64,000 nt of DNA from Bradyrhizobium sp. 200 (GTDB lineage Bacteria; Pseudomonadota; Alphaproteobacteria; Rhizobiales; Xanthobacteraceae), in contig NZ_CP064689.1 of NCBI RefSeq assembly GCF_023100945.1, positions 6,182,001 through 6,246,000 on the forward strand, in the 5' to 3' direction. The notes below the pieces were generated by a model, which saw only the letters and a program-made list of their open reading frames with translations, made no database searches and was not told the DNA's origin. Below, one piece after another: positions 52,644-61,707 of the stretch (positions are counted from its first letter, which is position 1; every line of letters starts with the position of its first letter). Made by a program: the position numbers and the translations under genes.

Positions 52644-54677
52644 ATGAAACTGTTCATTAAGGCGGTCATCATATGGCCAGAGGATCCGAACCACGATCCT
52701 CGAAGAGTGCCCTTCGACACGGACAAGGTGTCCATAGTGACCGGTTGGAGCAGTACCGGGAAATCGGCGATCGTCGACATTATCAATTACGTGTTGGGAT
52801 CTGGGACCTGCTCGATCCCGATCGGCTATATCCGTGATCTCGCATCTTGGTATGGTCTGGAGATCGAAACAGACGCAGGTCCGATGAGAATCGCCCGACC
52901 TAAACCAGCAGCTCGACAAGTTTCGGACGATATCTGGTTACAGCAGGGTGGCGACACCGAGGGACCGCTCCCCAGACGCCCGACGGTGACGCTTAATGTT
53001 GCGCGCTTGAAAGCGATGTTCGATGCGATGTCAGGTTTGTCCAATCTAGGCGTGGTCCCAGAGGGAGAGCAAAGCCGCGCAAGCTTCCGCGACATGGCTT
53101 CTTTCAATCTGCTGCCGCAGCACATTGTCGCCAACCCTTATACACTTCTCTTCAAAGCGGATTCGCAATCCCACCGTACAAAACTCCAGCACGTACTGCC
53201 CTTGGCGATGGGCATCGTGACGAATGAGGATTTGGTTCGCATCCATCGGCTGCGGCTCCTTCGCGACGAACTCCGTCAGCTTGAGACAGAGCTGCGGACA
53301 CGGCGCGATGCGATCGACAACTGGAAGGCTAATGCGCGTGGCGCCTTCTATCGGGCTCAGGAGCTTAGCCTACTACCGCCCGGGGAGCCGCCAGAAAGCC
53401 CGCAGCTTTTGATTGGGCTCCTTCAGAAAGTCGTCGATGCCGGCGGACGTACAATCGCTACGGCAGGCCGAGTCACGGCCGCCGTGGAACGACTCGAAGA
53501 CATTCGCCGGCGCGAGGAAAATCTCGACGCCAAAATCAGTGCCGATCGACGGCGCCTTCGCAAGCTGAAAAGCTTAGCTCGATCGGTGTTCGACTATGAC
53601 GAAATCCTTAAGGAACAGACCGCGAGCGTCGTCGGGGTTGGATGGCTTAAGGCGCAAACCCACTCAGAGACCTGCGTCTTATGTGGATCTGATACCGATG
53701 TCGCTAAGCAAGCGCTCGCGGAGCTGGAAGAGCCCATTGCAGAACTGTCGGCACTTGCCGCCAGCGCGGCTTCAACCAGGCCCATGGTTGATCGGGACAT
53801 TATCGACATCCAAGAGGAATTGCTGAGACATGAGCGAGACCTATTGGCGTTACGGCAGACGCGACAGGTCTTTGAGGTCGAAGTCGATATCGAACAGGGC
53901 CGAAGCCAGAGTTTGGAAAACGTCTATCGATTTATTGGCTCGACTGAGCAAGCACTAAACATGCTCGGCGAGGTCGAAAGCGACGGTGGTCTCGTTGAGC
54001 GTGCGGAGGCGTTGCGCAAGGAGATCAGTGAACTCGGCGCCCAGGCCAACGAACAAGAGCGGCAAGGCCGAGCCCAACGGGTTCACAATCTGATATCAAG
54101 CTATATTCCGAAGTTCATTGAGGCAATGGGTGTCGCTGGCGCCGAGGGTAAGCCGGTGCTGGATGAGCGTGAGCTCAACATCAAATTCGAACGAGAAGGT
54201 GCAAATCGCGCCGACTATCTCTGGGAGATTGGCAGTGGCGAGAACTGGATGGCTTACCATCTAGCCGCACTTCTGGCGTTGCATGGCGTGTTCCTAGCGC
54301 GCGGGGCTGCCAATCCGGTACCTTCGTTCCTTGTCATCGACCAACCCAGCCAGGTTTATTTCCCAAGTGACACATTCGATGCATTCATCAAGGGTGAAAA
54401 AAACACAGGCGGACAGGATCAGCGGCCGCGGCGCCGCAGACACCTGACGGACATCGAAAGCACCATTCGCATCTTCTCAAGCTTAGCGCGTGCTCATCGA
54501 AAGTTCGAAGGTCGCCTTCAGATCATCGTGCTGGACCATGCCGACCGGAACGCTTGGGGCGATGTGGAGGGGGTGGTCGGAGTTGCTAATTGGCGAGATG
54601 ACGAAGATTTCTTGATCCCGACGGCATGGATCCCTCCGCGAGATGAGGACGCAGAGGAAATTGACGCGAGAAATTGA
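52644..54677 (+). CDS. DUF3732 SMC/Rad50-like ATPase of an ABC-3C system
   Basis: 677 residues. Walker [21 protein letters not shown] (about 32-50), a long coiled-coil middle (about 190-500) with a zinc-hook-like CVLCG near residue 343, and Walker [16 protein letters not shown] (about 560-575), where the usual DEP is DQP as typical of DUF3732. The final motif is [10 protein letters not shown]. This architecture is that of SMC/RecN-like sensors of DNA or nucleoprotein state. Last gene of the cassette; a repeat abuts its 3' side. Confidence 0.85.
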   Translation: MKLFIKAVIIWPEDPNHDPRRVPFDTDKVSIVTGWSSTGKSAIVDIINYVLGSGTCSIPIGYIRDLASWYGLEIETDAGPMRIARPKPAARQVSDDIWLQQGGDTEGPLPRRPTVTLNVARLKAMFDAMSGLSNLGVVPEGEQSRASFRDMASFNLLPQHIVANPYTLLFKADSQSHRTKLQHVLPLAMGIVTNEDLVRIHRLRLLRDELRQLETELRTRRDAIDNWKANARGAFYRAQELSLLPPGEPPESPQLLIGLLQKVVDAGGRTIATAGRVTAAVERLEDIRRREENLDAKISADRRRLRKLKSLARSVFDYDEILKEQTASVVGVGWLKAQTHSETCVLCGSDTDVAKQALAELEEPIAELSALAASAASTRPMVDRDIIDIQEELLRHERDLLALRQTRQVFEVEVDIEQGRSQSLENVYRFIGSTEQALNMLGEVESDGGLVERAEALRKEISELGAQANEQERQGRAQRVHNLISSYIPKFIEAMGVAGAEGKPVLDERELNIKFEREGANRADYLWEIGSGENWMAYHLAALLALHGVFLARGAANPVPSFLVIDQPSQVYFPSDTFDAFIKGEKNTGGQDQRPRRRRHLTDIESTIRIFSSLARAHRKFEGRLQIIVLDHADRNAWGDVEGVVGVANWRDDEDFLIPTAWIPPRDEDAEEIDARN

Positions 54678-54684
54678 AAAGCCC

Positions 54685-54720
54685 GTAAGATGGGTGGGGC
54701 GCAGCGATACCCATCCTACG
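54685..54720. repeat. Short copy of the GATGGGTGGGGCGCAGCG repeat
   Basis: Inverted ends (GATGGGT and ACCCATC), related to 49350-49468. It lies exactly between the ABC-3C cassette and the VOC-family gene and supplies the TAG stop codon of the latter, so the two events may be linked. Confidence 0.55.
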
Positions 54721-55669
54721 AAATCGGCTTCAGTCCCGCCTCAATCTGCGCCCTTCGTGGTTCCAAAAACGGCGGCAGCGCCAGTTTCTCGCCCAGCGTT
54801 TCCATCGGCTCGTCGGTCGCAAAGCCCGGCCCATCCGTTGCGATCTCGAACAGGATGCCGTTGGGTTCGCGGAAATAGAGGCTGCGGAAATAGAAGCGGT
54901 CGACCTCGCCGCTGTTGGGGACGCGAAGCTCGTTCAGCCGCTGCGTCCAGGCGTGGTACTGCGCCTCGTCGGGGGTGCGGAATGCGACGTGGTGGACGCC
55001 GCCGGCGCCTTGCCGCGCGACCGGCGAATCCTTGTCTTCGATCACATGCAGCTCGGCGGCCGGGCTGCGCTCTCCCCTTGCCTCGCCCATCTCGAATACA
55101 TGGATCTGCGCGCCGTGAGCCGCATAGTCGCGCACGCGGCGCATGTTCATGATGTCGGTCAGCACGAAGGCGGTGCGCGACAGATCGTGCACGGTCAGCA
55201 CGATCGGACCCAGGCCGCGGATCTGGTGCTCTGCCGGCACCGGGCTGCGTTCCCACGGCGAGGCCTTGCCCTTGCCGCCGTCGTCGATCAGCACCAGCCG
55301 CTGTCCCTCGCCGTCCTCGAACGGCAGCGTCAGCCGGCCGTCGACCTCGACGATATCGCGGGCCACAGCGCCGGCCTGTTTCAGGCGATCCCGCCAGTAG
55401 CCCAGCGTCTTTTCGCCGGCGACGCGCAGGCCGGTGCGCGAGATCGAGTTGGTTCCGCGCCGCTCGGGGGCTGCCGGGAAATCGAAGAAGGTGAGATCGG
55501 TGCCGGGATTGGCTTTGCCGTCGGCGTAGAACAGGTGATAGGCGCTGACGTCGTCCTGGTTGACGGTCTTCTTGACCAGCCGCATGCCGAGCAGGCCGGT
55601 GTAAAAGGCCAGATTGTCCCGCGGCTTCGCCGAGATCGCGGTGAGGTGATGAATTCCGCCTAGCTGCAT
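54716..55669 (-). CDS. VOC-family ring-cleaving dioxygenase-like protein (MhqO type)
   Basis: 317 residues, two vicinal-oxygen-chelate modules. Metal ligands expected in [10 protein letters not shown] (first module) and [10 protein letters not shown] with [10 protein letters not shown] (second). [20 protein letters not shown] and [20 protein letters not shown] are typical of the MhqO/YkcA hydroquinone-linked group. It probably acts on quinones or catechol-like compounds. ATG at 55669 with GAGGATA. Divergent from the enoyl-CoA hydratase gene with 129 bp between starts. Confidence 0.88.
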   Translation of the reverse strand: MQLGGIHHLTAISAKPRDNLAFYTGLLGMRLVKKTVNQDDVSAYHLFYADGKANPGTDLTFFDFPAAPERRGTNSISRTGLRVAGEKTLGYWRDRLKQAGAVARDIVEVDGRLTLPFEDGEGQRLVLIDDGGKGKASPWERSPVPAEHQIRGLGPIVLTVHDLSRTAFVLTDIMNMRRVRDYAAHGAQIHVFEMGEARGERSPAAELHVIEDKDSPVARQGAGGVHHVAFRTPDEAQYHAWTQRLNELRVPNSGEVDRFYFRSLYFREPNGILFEIATDGPGFATDEPMETLGEKLALPPFLEPRRAQIEAGLKPIS

Positions 55670-55798
55670 TGCGATATCCTCGTATTCACATCCCCGGGAA
55701 AATCTCAGGGAATGGTTGGGCCTTTTGCCGGATCATGTAGGATGTCAACCTATGATTGGCCAGCGGCACCGCCGCCGCCTGCTCCAGGGGGCAAGTTC

Positions 55799-56560
55799 AT
55801 GACCGAACACCTCATTGTGTCGGACGAACACGCGACGCGCGTGATCATGTTGCGGCGGCCCGAGAAGAAGAACGCGATCACGCAAGACATGTATCGCGCC
55901 ATGAGCGATGCCATCGACAAGGCGCAGAACAACCCCGATATCCGCTGCATCATCATCACCGGCGGATCGGGCGTGTTCACCGCCGGCAACGACCTCGAGG
56001 ATTTCCTCAAGGACGGCACTTCCAACAGCGACGTGCCGCGCGCCTCCAATGCCGCCAAATTCCTTTACTCGCTGGCGCACAACGTCAAGCCGATCATCGC
56101 CGCCGTCGACGGCGTCGCGATCGGCATCGGCACCACCATGCTGTTCCATTGCGACTACGTGCTCGCCAGCAAGACCGCGACCTTCTCGACGCCGTTCATC
56201 CATCTCGGGCTGGTGCCGGAAGGCGCCTCCAGCCTGTTGATGCCGCGCACCATGGGCCACCAGCGCGCCTTCTCCATGCTGGTGATGGGTCGCACCTTCT
56301 CCGCCGACGAGGCGCGCGAGGCGGGCTTCGTCAATGTGGTGGTGGCGCCGGGCCACACCGAGGCCGAGGCACGCAAGGTGGCCCGCGAGATCTGCGCGCT
56401 GCCGGCCGAGGCGGTCGCGATCTCGCGAAAACTGTTGAAACTGCCGCCGGAGGACATGACGCGCCGGATCGACCAGGAAGGCCATCTGTTCGGCGAACGG
56501 ATGCGCTCCAGGGAAGCGGTCGCCGCGTTCAAGGCGTTCTTTGCGCGGAAGAGGGGGTAA
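55799..56560 (+). CDS. Enoyl-CoA hydratase/isomerase family protein
   Basis: 253 residues from the ATG at 55799. Crotonase fold with the CoA-binding and oxyanion segments IIITGGSGVFTAGNDLEDFL and AAVDGVAIGIGTTMLFHCDY, then FIHLGLVPEGASSLLMPRTM carrying the catalytic Glu. It lacks a mitochondrial-type N-terminal extension. Likely a peripheral fatty- or aromatic-acid degradation enzyme; exact substrate not readable. Confidence 0.92.
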   Translation: MTEHLIVSDEHATRVIMLRRPEKKNAITQDMYRAMSDAIDKAQNNPDIRCIIITGGSGVFTAGNDLEDFLKDGTSNSDVPRASNAAKFLYSLAHNVKPIIAAVDGVAIGIGTTMLFHCDYVLASKTATFSTPFIHLGLVPEGASSLLMPRTMGHQRAFSMLVMGRTFSADEAREAGFVNVVVAPGHTEAEARKVAREICALPAEAVAISRKLLKLPPEDMTRRIDQEGHLFGERMRSREAVAAFKAFFARKRG

Positions 56561-56567
56561 GCCCCAC

Positions 56568-56652
56568 CGTCATTGCGAGGAGCGAAAGCGACGAAGCAAT
56601 CCATTCTTTTTCATGCGGCGCCATGGATTGCTTCGCTGCGCTCGCAATGACG
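56568..56652. repeat. Imperfect hairpin repeat of REP type
   Basis: CGTCATTGCGAG at 56568-56579 and CTCGCAATGACG at 56641-56652 are perfect inverted arms; the inner GCAATCCAT/ATGGATTGC continues the stem. A hairpin repeat of a kind known between genes in Bradyrhizobium-group genomes; it may also end the hydratase transcript. Confidence 0.75.
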
Positions 56653-56681
56653 GGGACACATTAGGCTGCTATGTCAAAGTC

Positions 56682-58352
56682 ATGAGCGCTTTCCTTCGTC
56701 CTATCCCTGCGTTTGCACTGCTCGCCGCACTCTACACGGCCGCACCAGGCAACGCCCAAACCGCCGCCCCGGTCGACCTGCGCATTCTCGCGATCAATGA
56801 TTTTCACGGCTACCTTCGCCCGCCGCCGGGCGGGATCACCATCGCCGATCCCGAGGACAGGACGAAGAAGATCACTGTTCCCGCCGGCGGCGCCGAGCAC
56901 ATGGCAACCCTGGTCAGCCAGCTTCGCGAGGGACACAAGAACGCGATCTTTGTCGCGGCCGGCGACCTGGTCGGCGCCAGCCCGTTTCTGTCCGCCATGT
57001 TCCATGACGAGCCGACGATCGAGGCGCTGTCGATGATGGGGCTGGAAATTTCCTCGGTCGGCAATCACGAATTCGACGAAGGCAAGGACGAACTCTTGCG
57101 CATGCAGCATGGCGGCTGCCACCCGGTCGACAAATGCCAGGGGCCGCATCCGTTCGCGGGCGCGAAATTTCGCTATCTCGCCGCCAGCACGTTCGAGAAA
57201 AGCAGCGGCAAGACCGTGTTTCCTCCTTATGAGATCCGCGAATTCGACGGCATTCCGGTCGCCTTCATCGGCCTGACCCTGAAGGGCACCCCCGGCCTCG
57301 TCTCGCCGACAGGCGTCGCCGACCTCGAATTTCGCGACGAAGCCAATACGGTAAATGCGCTGATCCCGGAATTGAAGGCGCGCGGCGTCGAGGCCATCGT
57401 CGTGCTGATCCACGAAGGCGGATTGCCGACGGGCGACTACAACGAGTGCCCTGATATTTCGGGGCCGATCGTCGATATCGTGAAAAAGTTCGACAGGGCC
57501 GTGGACGTCGTGGTCACCGGCCACACGCACCGCGCCTATGTCTGCGAGATCGACGGGCGGCTCGTCACATCAGGCGACAAATACGGCACGCTCGTCACCG
57601 CGATCGATCTCAAGCTCGATACCGTCACGCGCGACGTCATCAGCGCCAGGGCCAACAACACCATCGTCCGCACCGCAACGCTTTCGAAGGACGCCCAACA
57701 AACTGCGCTGCTCGAATCCTACGACAGGCTGGCCGCGCCGATCGCCAACCGCCCGGCGGGTTCGGTGACGGCAACGCTGTCGCGCATGCCCAACAATGCC
57801 GGCGAGAGTCCGCTTGGCGACATCGTCGCCGACGCGCAACTCGCCGCGACCCGCCTTGATGCAAAAGGCGGCGCGGTCATCGCCTTCACCAATCCGGGCG
57901 GCGTGCGCGCCGACATTCCGCACAAGGAGAACGGCGCGGTGACCTATGCCGACCTGTTCGCCAGCCAGCCGTTCCGTAATCAGCTTGTGACGGTGACACT
58001 GACCGGCAAGCAGATCAAGGACATGCTGGAGCAGCAATGGCTCGATCCGAAGCGGCCAAGGATCCTGCAGGTATCGAGGGGATTCGCCTATGCATGGGAC
58101 GGATCGAAACCGGACGGCGAGCGTGTCATCGCTGAGCGGATGTCGCTGAACGGGCAACCGATCGATCCCGCCGCGAGCTATCGCGTCACCGTCAACAATT
58201 TCCTGTTCGTCGGCGGCGACGGTTTTACCGTACTCACCCAGGGAACCGCGCCGCTGATCGGCGTCTACGATTCCGATGCGCTGCATGCCTATTTTGGGGC
58301 GAACAGCCCGGTCGGCCCGACGGCCGCCGACCGCATCACCAGGATAAACTGA
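56682..58352 (+). CDS. Exported 5'-nucleotidase / bifunctional metallophosphatase
   Basis: 556 residues from the ATG at 56682. Signal peptide about 1-25. N-terminal calcineurin-like phosphoesterase with AINDFHGYL (metal Asp and His), GNHEFDEG and VVVTGHTHRAY. C-terminal 5'-nucleotidase domain from about residue 360 (GESPLGDIVADAQLAATR, FTNPGGVRADIP, GGDGFTVL). Hydrolyses nucleoside monophosphates or cyclic nucleotides in the periplasm for nutrient salvage. Confidence 0.92.
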   Translation: MSAFLRPIPAFALLAALYTAAPGNAQTAAPVDLRILAINDFHGYLRPPPGGITIADPEDRTKKITVPAGGAEHMATLVSQLREGHKNAIFVAAGDLVGASPFLSAMFHDEPTIEALSMMGLEISSVGNHEFDEGKDELLRMQHGGCHPVDKCQGPHPFAGAKFRYLAASTFEKSSGKTVFPPYEIREFDGIPVAFIGLTLKGTPGLVSPTGVADLEFRDEANTVNALIPELKARGVEAIVVLIHEGGLPTGDYNECPDISGPIVDIVKKFDRAVDVVVTGHTHRAYVCEIDGRLVTSGDKYGTLVTAIDLKLDTVTRDVISARANNTIVRTATLSKDAQQTALLESYDRLAAPIANRPAGSVTATLSRMPNNAGESPLGDIVADAQLAATRLDAKGGAVIAFTNPGGVRADIPHKENGAVTYADLFASQPFRNQLVTVTLTGKQIKDMLEQQWLDPKRPRILQVSRGFAYAWDGSKPDGERVIAERMSLNGQPIDPAASYRVTVNNFLFVGGDGFTVLTQGTAPLIGVYDSDALHAYFGANSPVGPTAADRITRIN

Positions 58353-58434
58353 GCGGAAAAGCCGTGGGCCTTTCCGAGCGGCCCCTGACGGCCTAGATTA
58401 GGCGCTTCGCGCAACGCATGCGCCAGGATTCTGC

Positions 58435-59361
58435 ATGACACTGCTTCTGACCCATTCCGCATGTCTCGACCATGTCACGCCGCCCGGGCATCCGGAGCGT
58501 CCCGACCGGCTGCGCGCAGTAGCTGAAGTTATGGCCGAAGAGCGCTTCAAGCCGCTCGCGCGCAGCGAGGCGCCGGAAGGCAATCTGGATTCCGTCACGC
58601 TGTGCCATGGCGAGCACTATGTCGGCGAGCTCCGGCATATCGCCCCGCAAAGCGGCATGATCTATATCGACGGCGATACCTCGATGTCGCCGGGCACCTG
58701 GGAAGCTGTCATGCGCGGCGTCGGCGGCGCGGTGGCGGCGACCGACGCGGTCATGTCCGGCGCCCACCCGAATGCGTTCGTCGCCGTGCGTCCGCCCGGT
58801 CACCATGCCGAGGTATCGAAACCGATGGGCTTCTGCTTCTTCGACAATGCCGCCATCGCAGCGCGTCACGCCCAGCGCAAATACGGCATCGGCCGCGCGG
58901 CGATCGTCGATTTCGACGTCCATCACGGCAACGGCACGCAGGACATCTTCTGGCACGATCCGACCGTGATGTATTGCTCGACGCACCAGATGCCGCTGTT
59001 TCCCGGCACCGGCGCCAGCGGCGAGCGCGGCGAGCACGACACCATCGTCAATGCGCCGCTGGCTTCCGAAGACGGCAGCGCCAAGTTCCGCGCAGCGTTC
59101 GAAAACCTGATCCTGCCGCAATTGCAGAAGTTCGCACCGGAACTGATCATCATCTCCGCCGGCTTCGACGCGCATTACCGCGATCCGCTGGCCTCGCTCA
59201 ACCTGAAGGCCGATGATTTCGGCTGGGTCACGCGCAAGCTGATGGATCAGGCAGAAGCAAGCGCCGGCGGCCGCCTTGTCTCGGTGCTGGAAGGCGGCTA
59301 CGACCTGCAGGGGCTGAAAGAGTCGGTAGCAGCCCATGTCACCGCATTGATGGGCACGTAA
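58435..59361 (+). CDS. Histone-deacetylase-family amidohydrolase
   Basis: 308 residues. HDAC fold: HPERPDRLRAVAEVM, RPPGHHAEVSKPMGFCFFDN (active His pair), VDFDVHHGNGTQDIF (zinc Asp and His), and LEGGYDLQGL. Bacterial members are acetylpolyamine or acetoin-utilisation-type deacetylases. The gene is followed by xseB, a neighbourhood common in Bradyrhizobium. Confidence 0.93.
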   Translation: MTLLLTHSACLDHVTPPGHPERPDRLRAVAEVMAEERFKPLARSEAPEGNLDSVTLCHGEHYVGELRHIAPQSGMIYIDGDTSMSPGTWEAVMRGVGGAVAATDAVMSGAHPNAFVAVRPPGHHAEVSKPMGFCFFDNAAIAARHAQRKYGIGRAAIVDFDVHHGNGTQDIFWHDPTVMYCSTHQMPLFPGTGASGERGEHDTIVNAPLASEDGSAKFRAAFENLILPQLQKFAPELIIISAGFDAHYRDPLASLNLKADDFGWVTRKLMDQAEASAGGRLVSVLEGGYDLQGLKESVAAHVTALMGT

Positions 59362-59534
59362 ATCCCGTCACAACAGTTCCGCAAAAGCCTTTGTTTTGAC
59401 GCGTTTTTCTACCGCAGATAAGTGTACGCAATCTGCGTAAACTTGATTGCTATGCGGGTGTCCACTGCGCTTGAAAACGCTATAATTTGATTCTGCGCCG
59501 GACGATCCAAGGGGCGCATCCGGGAACACAGGTA

Positions 59535-59786
59535 ATGGCCGAAAACACGCAAGGCGACGTCAAGAAACTCTCCTTCGAGCGCGCAATCGAGGAGCTCGAA
59601 TCGATCGTGAAGCGGCTCGAGGACGGCAAGGTGCCGCTCGAGGAATCGGTCGCGATCTATGAGCGCGGCGAGGCGCTGAAGCGCCGCTGCGAAGAACTGC
59701 TGCGGCAGGCCGAAGCCCGCGTCGACAAGATCACCACCGACGCAAACGGCCAGGTCACCGGGACCGAGCCGCTCGACGTGCAGTGA
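59535..59786 (+). CDS. xseB: Exodeoxyribonuclease VII small subunit
   Basis: 83 residues from the ATG at 59535. LSFERAIEELESIVKRLEDG, VPLEESVAIYERGEALKRRC and the C-terminal helix are diagnostic of XseB, the small subunit of the ssDNA exonuclease VII complex with XseA (not in this window). It is 21 residues longer at the C-terminus than the minimal family core. Confidence 0.96.
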   Translation: MAENTQGDVKKLSFERAIEELESIVKRLEDGKVPLEESVAIYERGEALKRRCEELLRQAEARVDKITTDANGQVTGTEPLDVQ

Positions 59787-59826
59787 TCCGGCCGGCCGGA
59801 ATTATCACCTCCGCCCGCCTCGCCTA

Positions 59827-59875
59827 GAGCATGATCCGGAAAAGTGGGCACCGGTTTTCTGAAAAGATCATGCTC
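59827..59875. repeat. Alphaproteobacterial GAGCATGATC repeat
   Basis: GAGCATGATCCGGAAAAGTG at one end and AAAAGATCATGCTC at the other form an imperfect palindrome. This repeat family is widespread between genes in Rhizobiales; I recognise it from memory. Confidence 0.8.
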
Positions 59876-59887
59876 AAATCAAAGGGA

Positions 59888-59928
59888 TAGAGCGGGATGA
59901 CGATTCGAAGAAACGTCATCCCGCTCTA
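59888..59928 (+). terminator. Perfect 15-bp hairpin after xseB
   Basis: Arms TAGAGCGGGATGACG and CGTCATCCCGCTCTA with an 11-nt loop. It follows the GAGCATGATC repeat directly. May act as a terminator for xseB or be a second repeat unit; no T-run follows. Confidence 0.5.
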
Positions 59929-60079
59929 GCGTAACCGAAAGAACACGGGGCGAATTTAAATGCTGGCCTCCCCGCCGAAAGGCTGAATAGCCGGTAATTT
60001 GGCAGCCGATTTAGCCGCCGAATAGTTCTTGGCGCCCTGCCCAGCCTGTTATAGTCGGCCATCACCCCGGGGACAGTAC

Positions 60080-61378
60080 GTGCGCGTCCAGCACCGCCAT
60101 ATCATCTATATTCAGGGCTACGATCCGCGCGGGCTGGCGCAGTATTACCGCATGTTCCGGACCGAGCTGCGCAAGTTCAGCCGGCTTTACCAGCTCCAGG
60201 CCACCATCAGCCGGCCCAAGGTCGCGGCCGACGACGAGATCGCGTCCTGGACCATCGATACCAAGGCCGAGGACTGGCAGACCCGCACGGCCTACGATTT
60301 CCTCCGCTTCGAGGATTTCATCCAGCAGGACCTGGCGTCGCCGATCTGGCGCACGGTCTTCAGCGCGGTGTGGATCTATTGGCGCCTGGTCTTCGCCGGC
60401 ACCATCGCCCGCTTCGGCAAGGCGAACTGGCGTTTTGCAACTTTCATCACCTACCCGCATTTGACGTTGTTGCTGGAAGCCGCGTGCGCCGGCGCCATCG
60501 CCTTTGTGTTCGAGAAGGGGCTGAATGCGCTCGGCATTCCCGACGCGTTCAGTATCGCCATCGCCATCGCCATCTTCGTGGCGCTGCTCGGAGCCGTGCT
60601 GAAATACACCGAGAACTCGACGTACGTGCTCTATCTCCTGTGCGACACGATCTGGACCTGGGAATTCGCGCGCCGCGAGCGCCCCGAATGGGACGAGCGC
60701 ATCGACCGCTTCGCGCAGCATCTGGTCAAGACAGCCAGAAGCACCGACGCCGAAGAAATCGTCATCGTCGGCCATAGCTCCGGATCGTTCCTGAGTACGG
60801 AAATGCTGGCGCGCGCGCTGAAGCTCGATCCCGCGCTCGGCCGTCACGGTCCGCGGATCGTGCTGCTGACGATCGGCGGCAATTTCCCGATCGTCGGCTA
60901 TCACGCCGTGTCGAAGCAGTTCCGCGAGCATCTGCGGCAGCTCGCGATCGAGCCGTCGATCGACTGGATCGACTGCCAGGCGCGCAAGGACGTGATGAAT
61001 TTCTACCAGTTCGATCCGATCGCGAGCCACGGCATCAATGTCGGCGCGGCCAGGCGCAACCCGAAGATCGTGCCGGTCCGCTTCCGCGACATCATCCGGC
61101 CCGAGCACTACGAAAAGTTTCGCTGGCAGTTCTTCCGCGTGCATTTCCAGTTCGTGATGGCCAATGAACTGCCCAACGCCTACGACTTCTTCATGATCGT
61201 CTGCGGACCGATCCCCCTCAGCGAGCGCATGACCGTTCCCGACGCCGCGCTTGATGTCGCGACCGGCGATTCCGAGGTGCGCGACCGGGCCTGGAAACGG
61301 ATCGAAGCGGCCACGACGGCGGCTGCCAGTGCCGCCGATTTGAGCATATTGGAACCATCTGCCCGCCGCAGCGGTTGA
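60080..61378 (+). CDS. Membrane protein with alpha/beta-hydrolase-like GHSSG motif
   Basis: 432 residues from a GTG at 60080 with GGGGA upstream. HIIYIQGYDPRGLAQYYRMF at the N-terminus is the first strand of an alpha/beta hydrolase. Two membrane helices follow (about 130-185; HLTLLLEAACAGAIAFVFEK and AIAIAIFVALLGAVL), then EIVIVGHSSGSFLSTEML with the nucleophile elbow. It lies between xseB and dxs. Probably an inner-membrane esterase or lipase of unknown substrate; the family is conserved in Bradyrhizobium but not characterised as far as I know. Confidence 0.7.
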   Translation: MRVQHRHIIYIQGYDPRGLAQYYRMFRTELRKFSRLYQLQATISRPKVAADDEIASWTIDTKAEDWQTRTAYDFLRFEDFIQQDLASPIWRTVFSAVWIYWRLVFAGTIARFGKANWRFATFITYPHLTLLLEAACAGAIAFVFEKGLNALGIPDAFSIAIAIAIFVALLGAVLKYTENSTYVLYLLCDTIWTWEFARRERPEWDERIDRFAQHLVKTARSTDAEEIVIVGHSSGSFLSTEMLARALKLDPALGRHGPRIVLLTIGGNFPIVGYHAVSKQFREHLRQLAIEPSIDWIDCQARKDVMNFYQFDPIASHGINVGAARRNPKIVPVRFRDIIRPEHYEKFRWQFFRVHFQFVMANELPNAYDFFMIVCGPIPLSERMTVPDAALDVATGDSEVRDRAWKRIEAATTAAASAADLSILEPSARRSG

Positions 61379-61707
61379 AAAATCGAGGTTTTTCCGGCCT
61401 GCGTCATGGAACCGAATCAGCCCTCCGGGTTGGCTTTGGCAGCGGCTTTGGTGTAAAGGTTGCGGTTCAATGGGCTGGGGAGAGCGGCCGCCGACGAACT
61501 TTCTGCGGCAACAAACGCTTCAAATAGCTGAAGAAAATGAACCGGGAAGGGTTAGAAGCTACTAACGTGATGCATATCACTTGGTGAAAGCCGGAGTGCA
61601 TCTAGGGTTTCAAACCAGGTACCGGCCCGCCGCGATGGCACCGGCATCTGGATTTTCACCGCGCGGTTACCGCGCTTCCCATCTCGCGTCGGGCCGCTCG
61701 CCCTGAC
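61379..61707. other. Leader region of dxs
   Basis: 329 bp with no gene. No riboswitch-like structure was recognised by eye. Confidence 0.4.
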
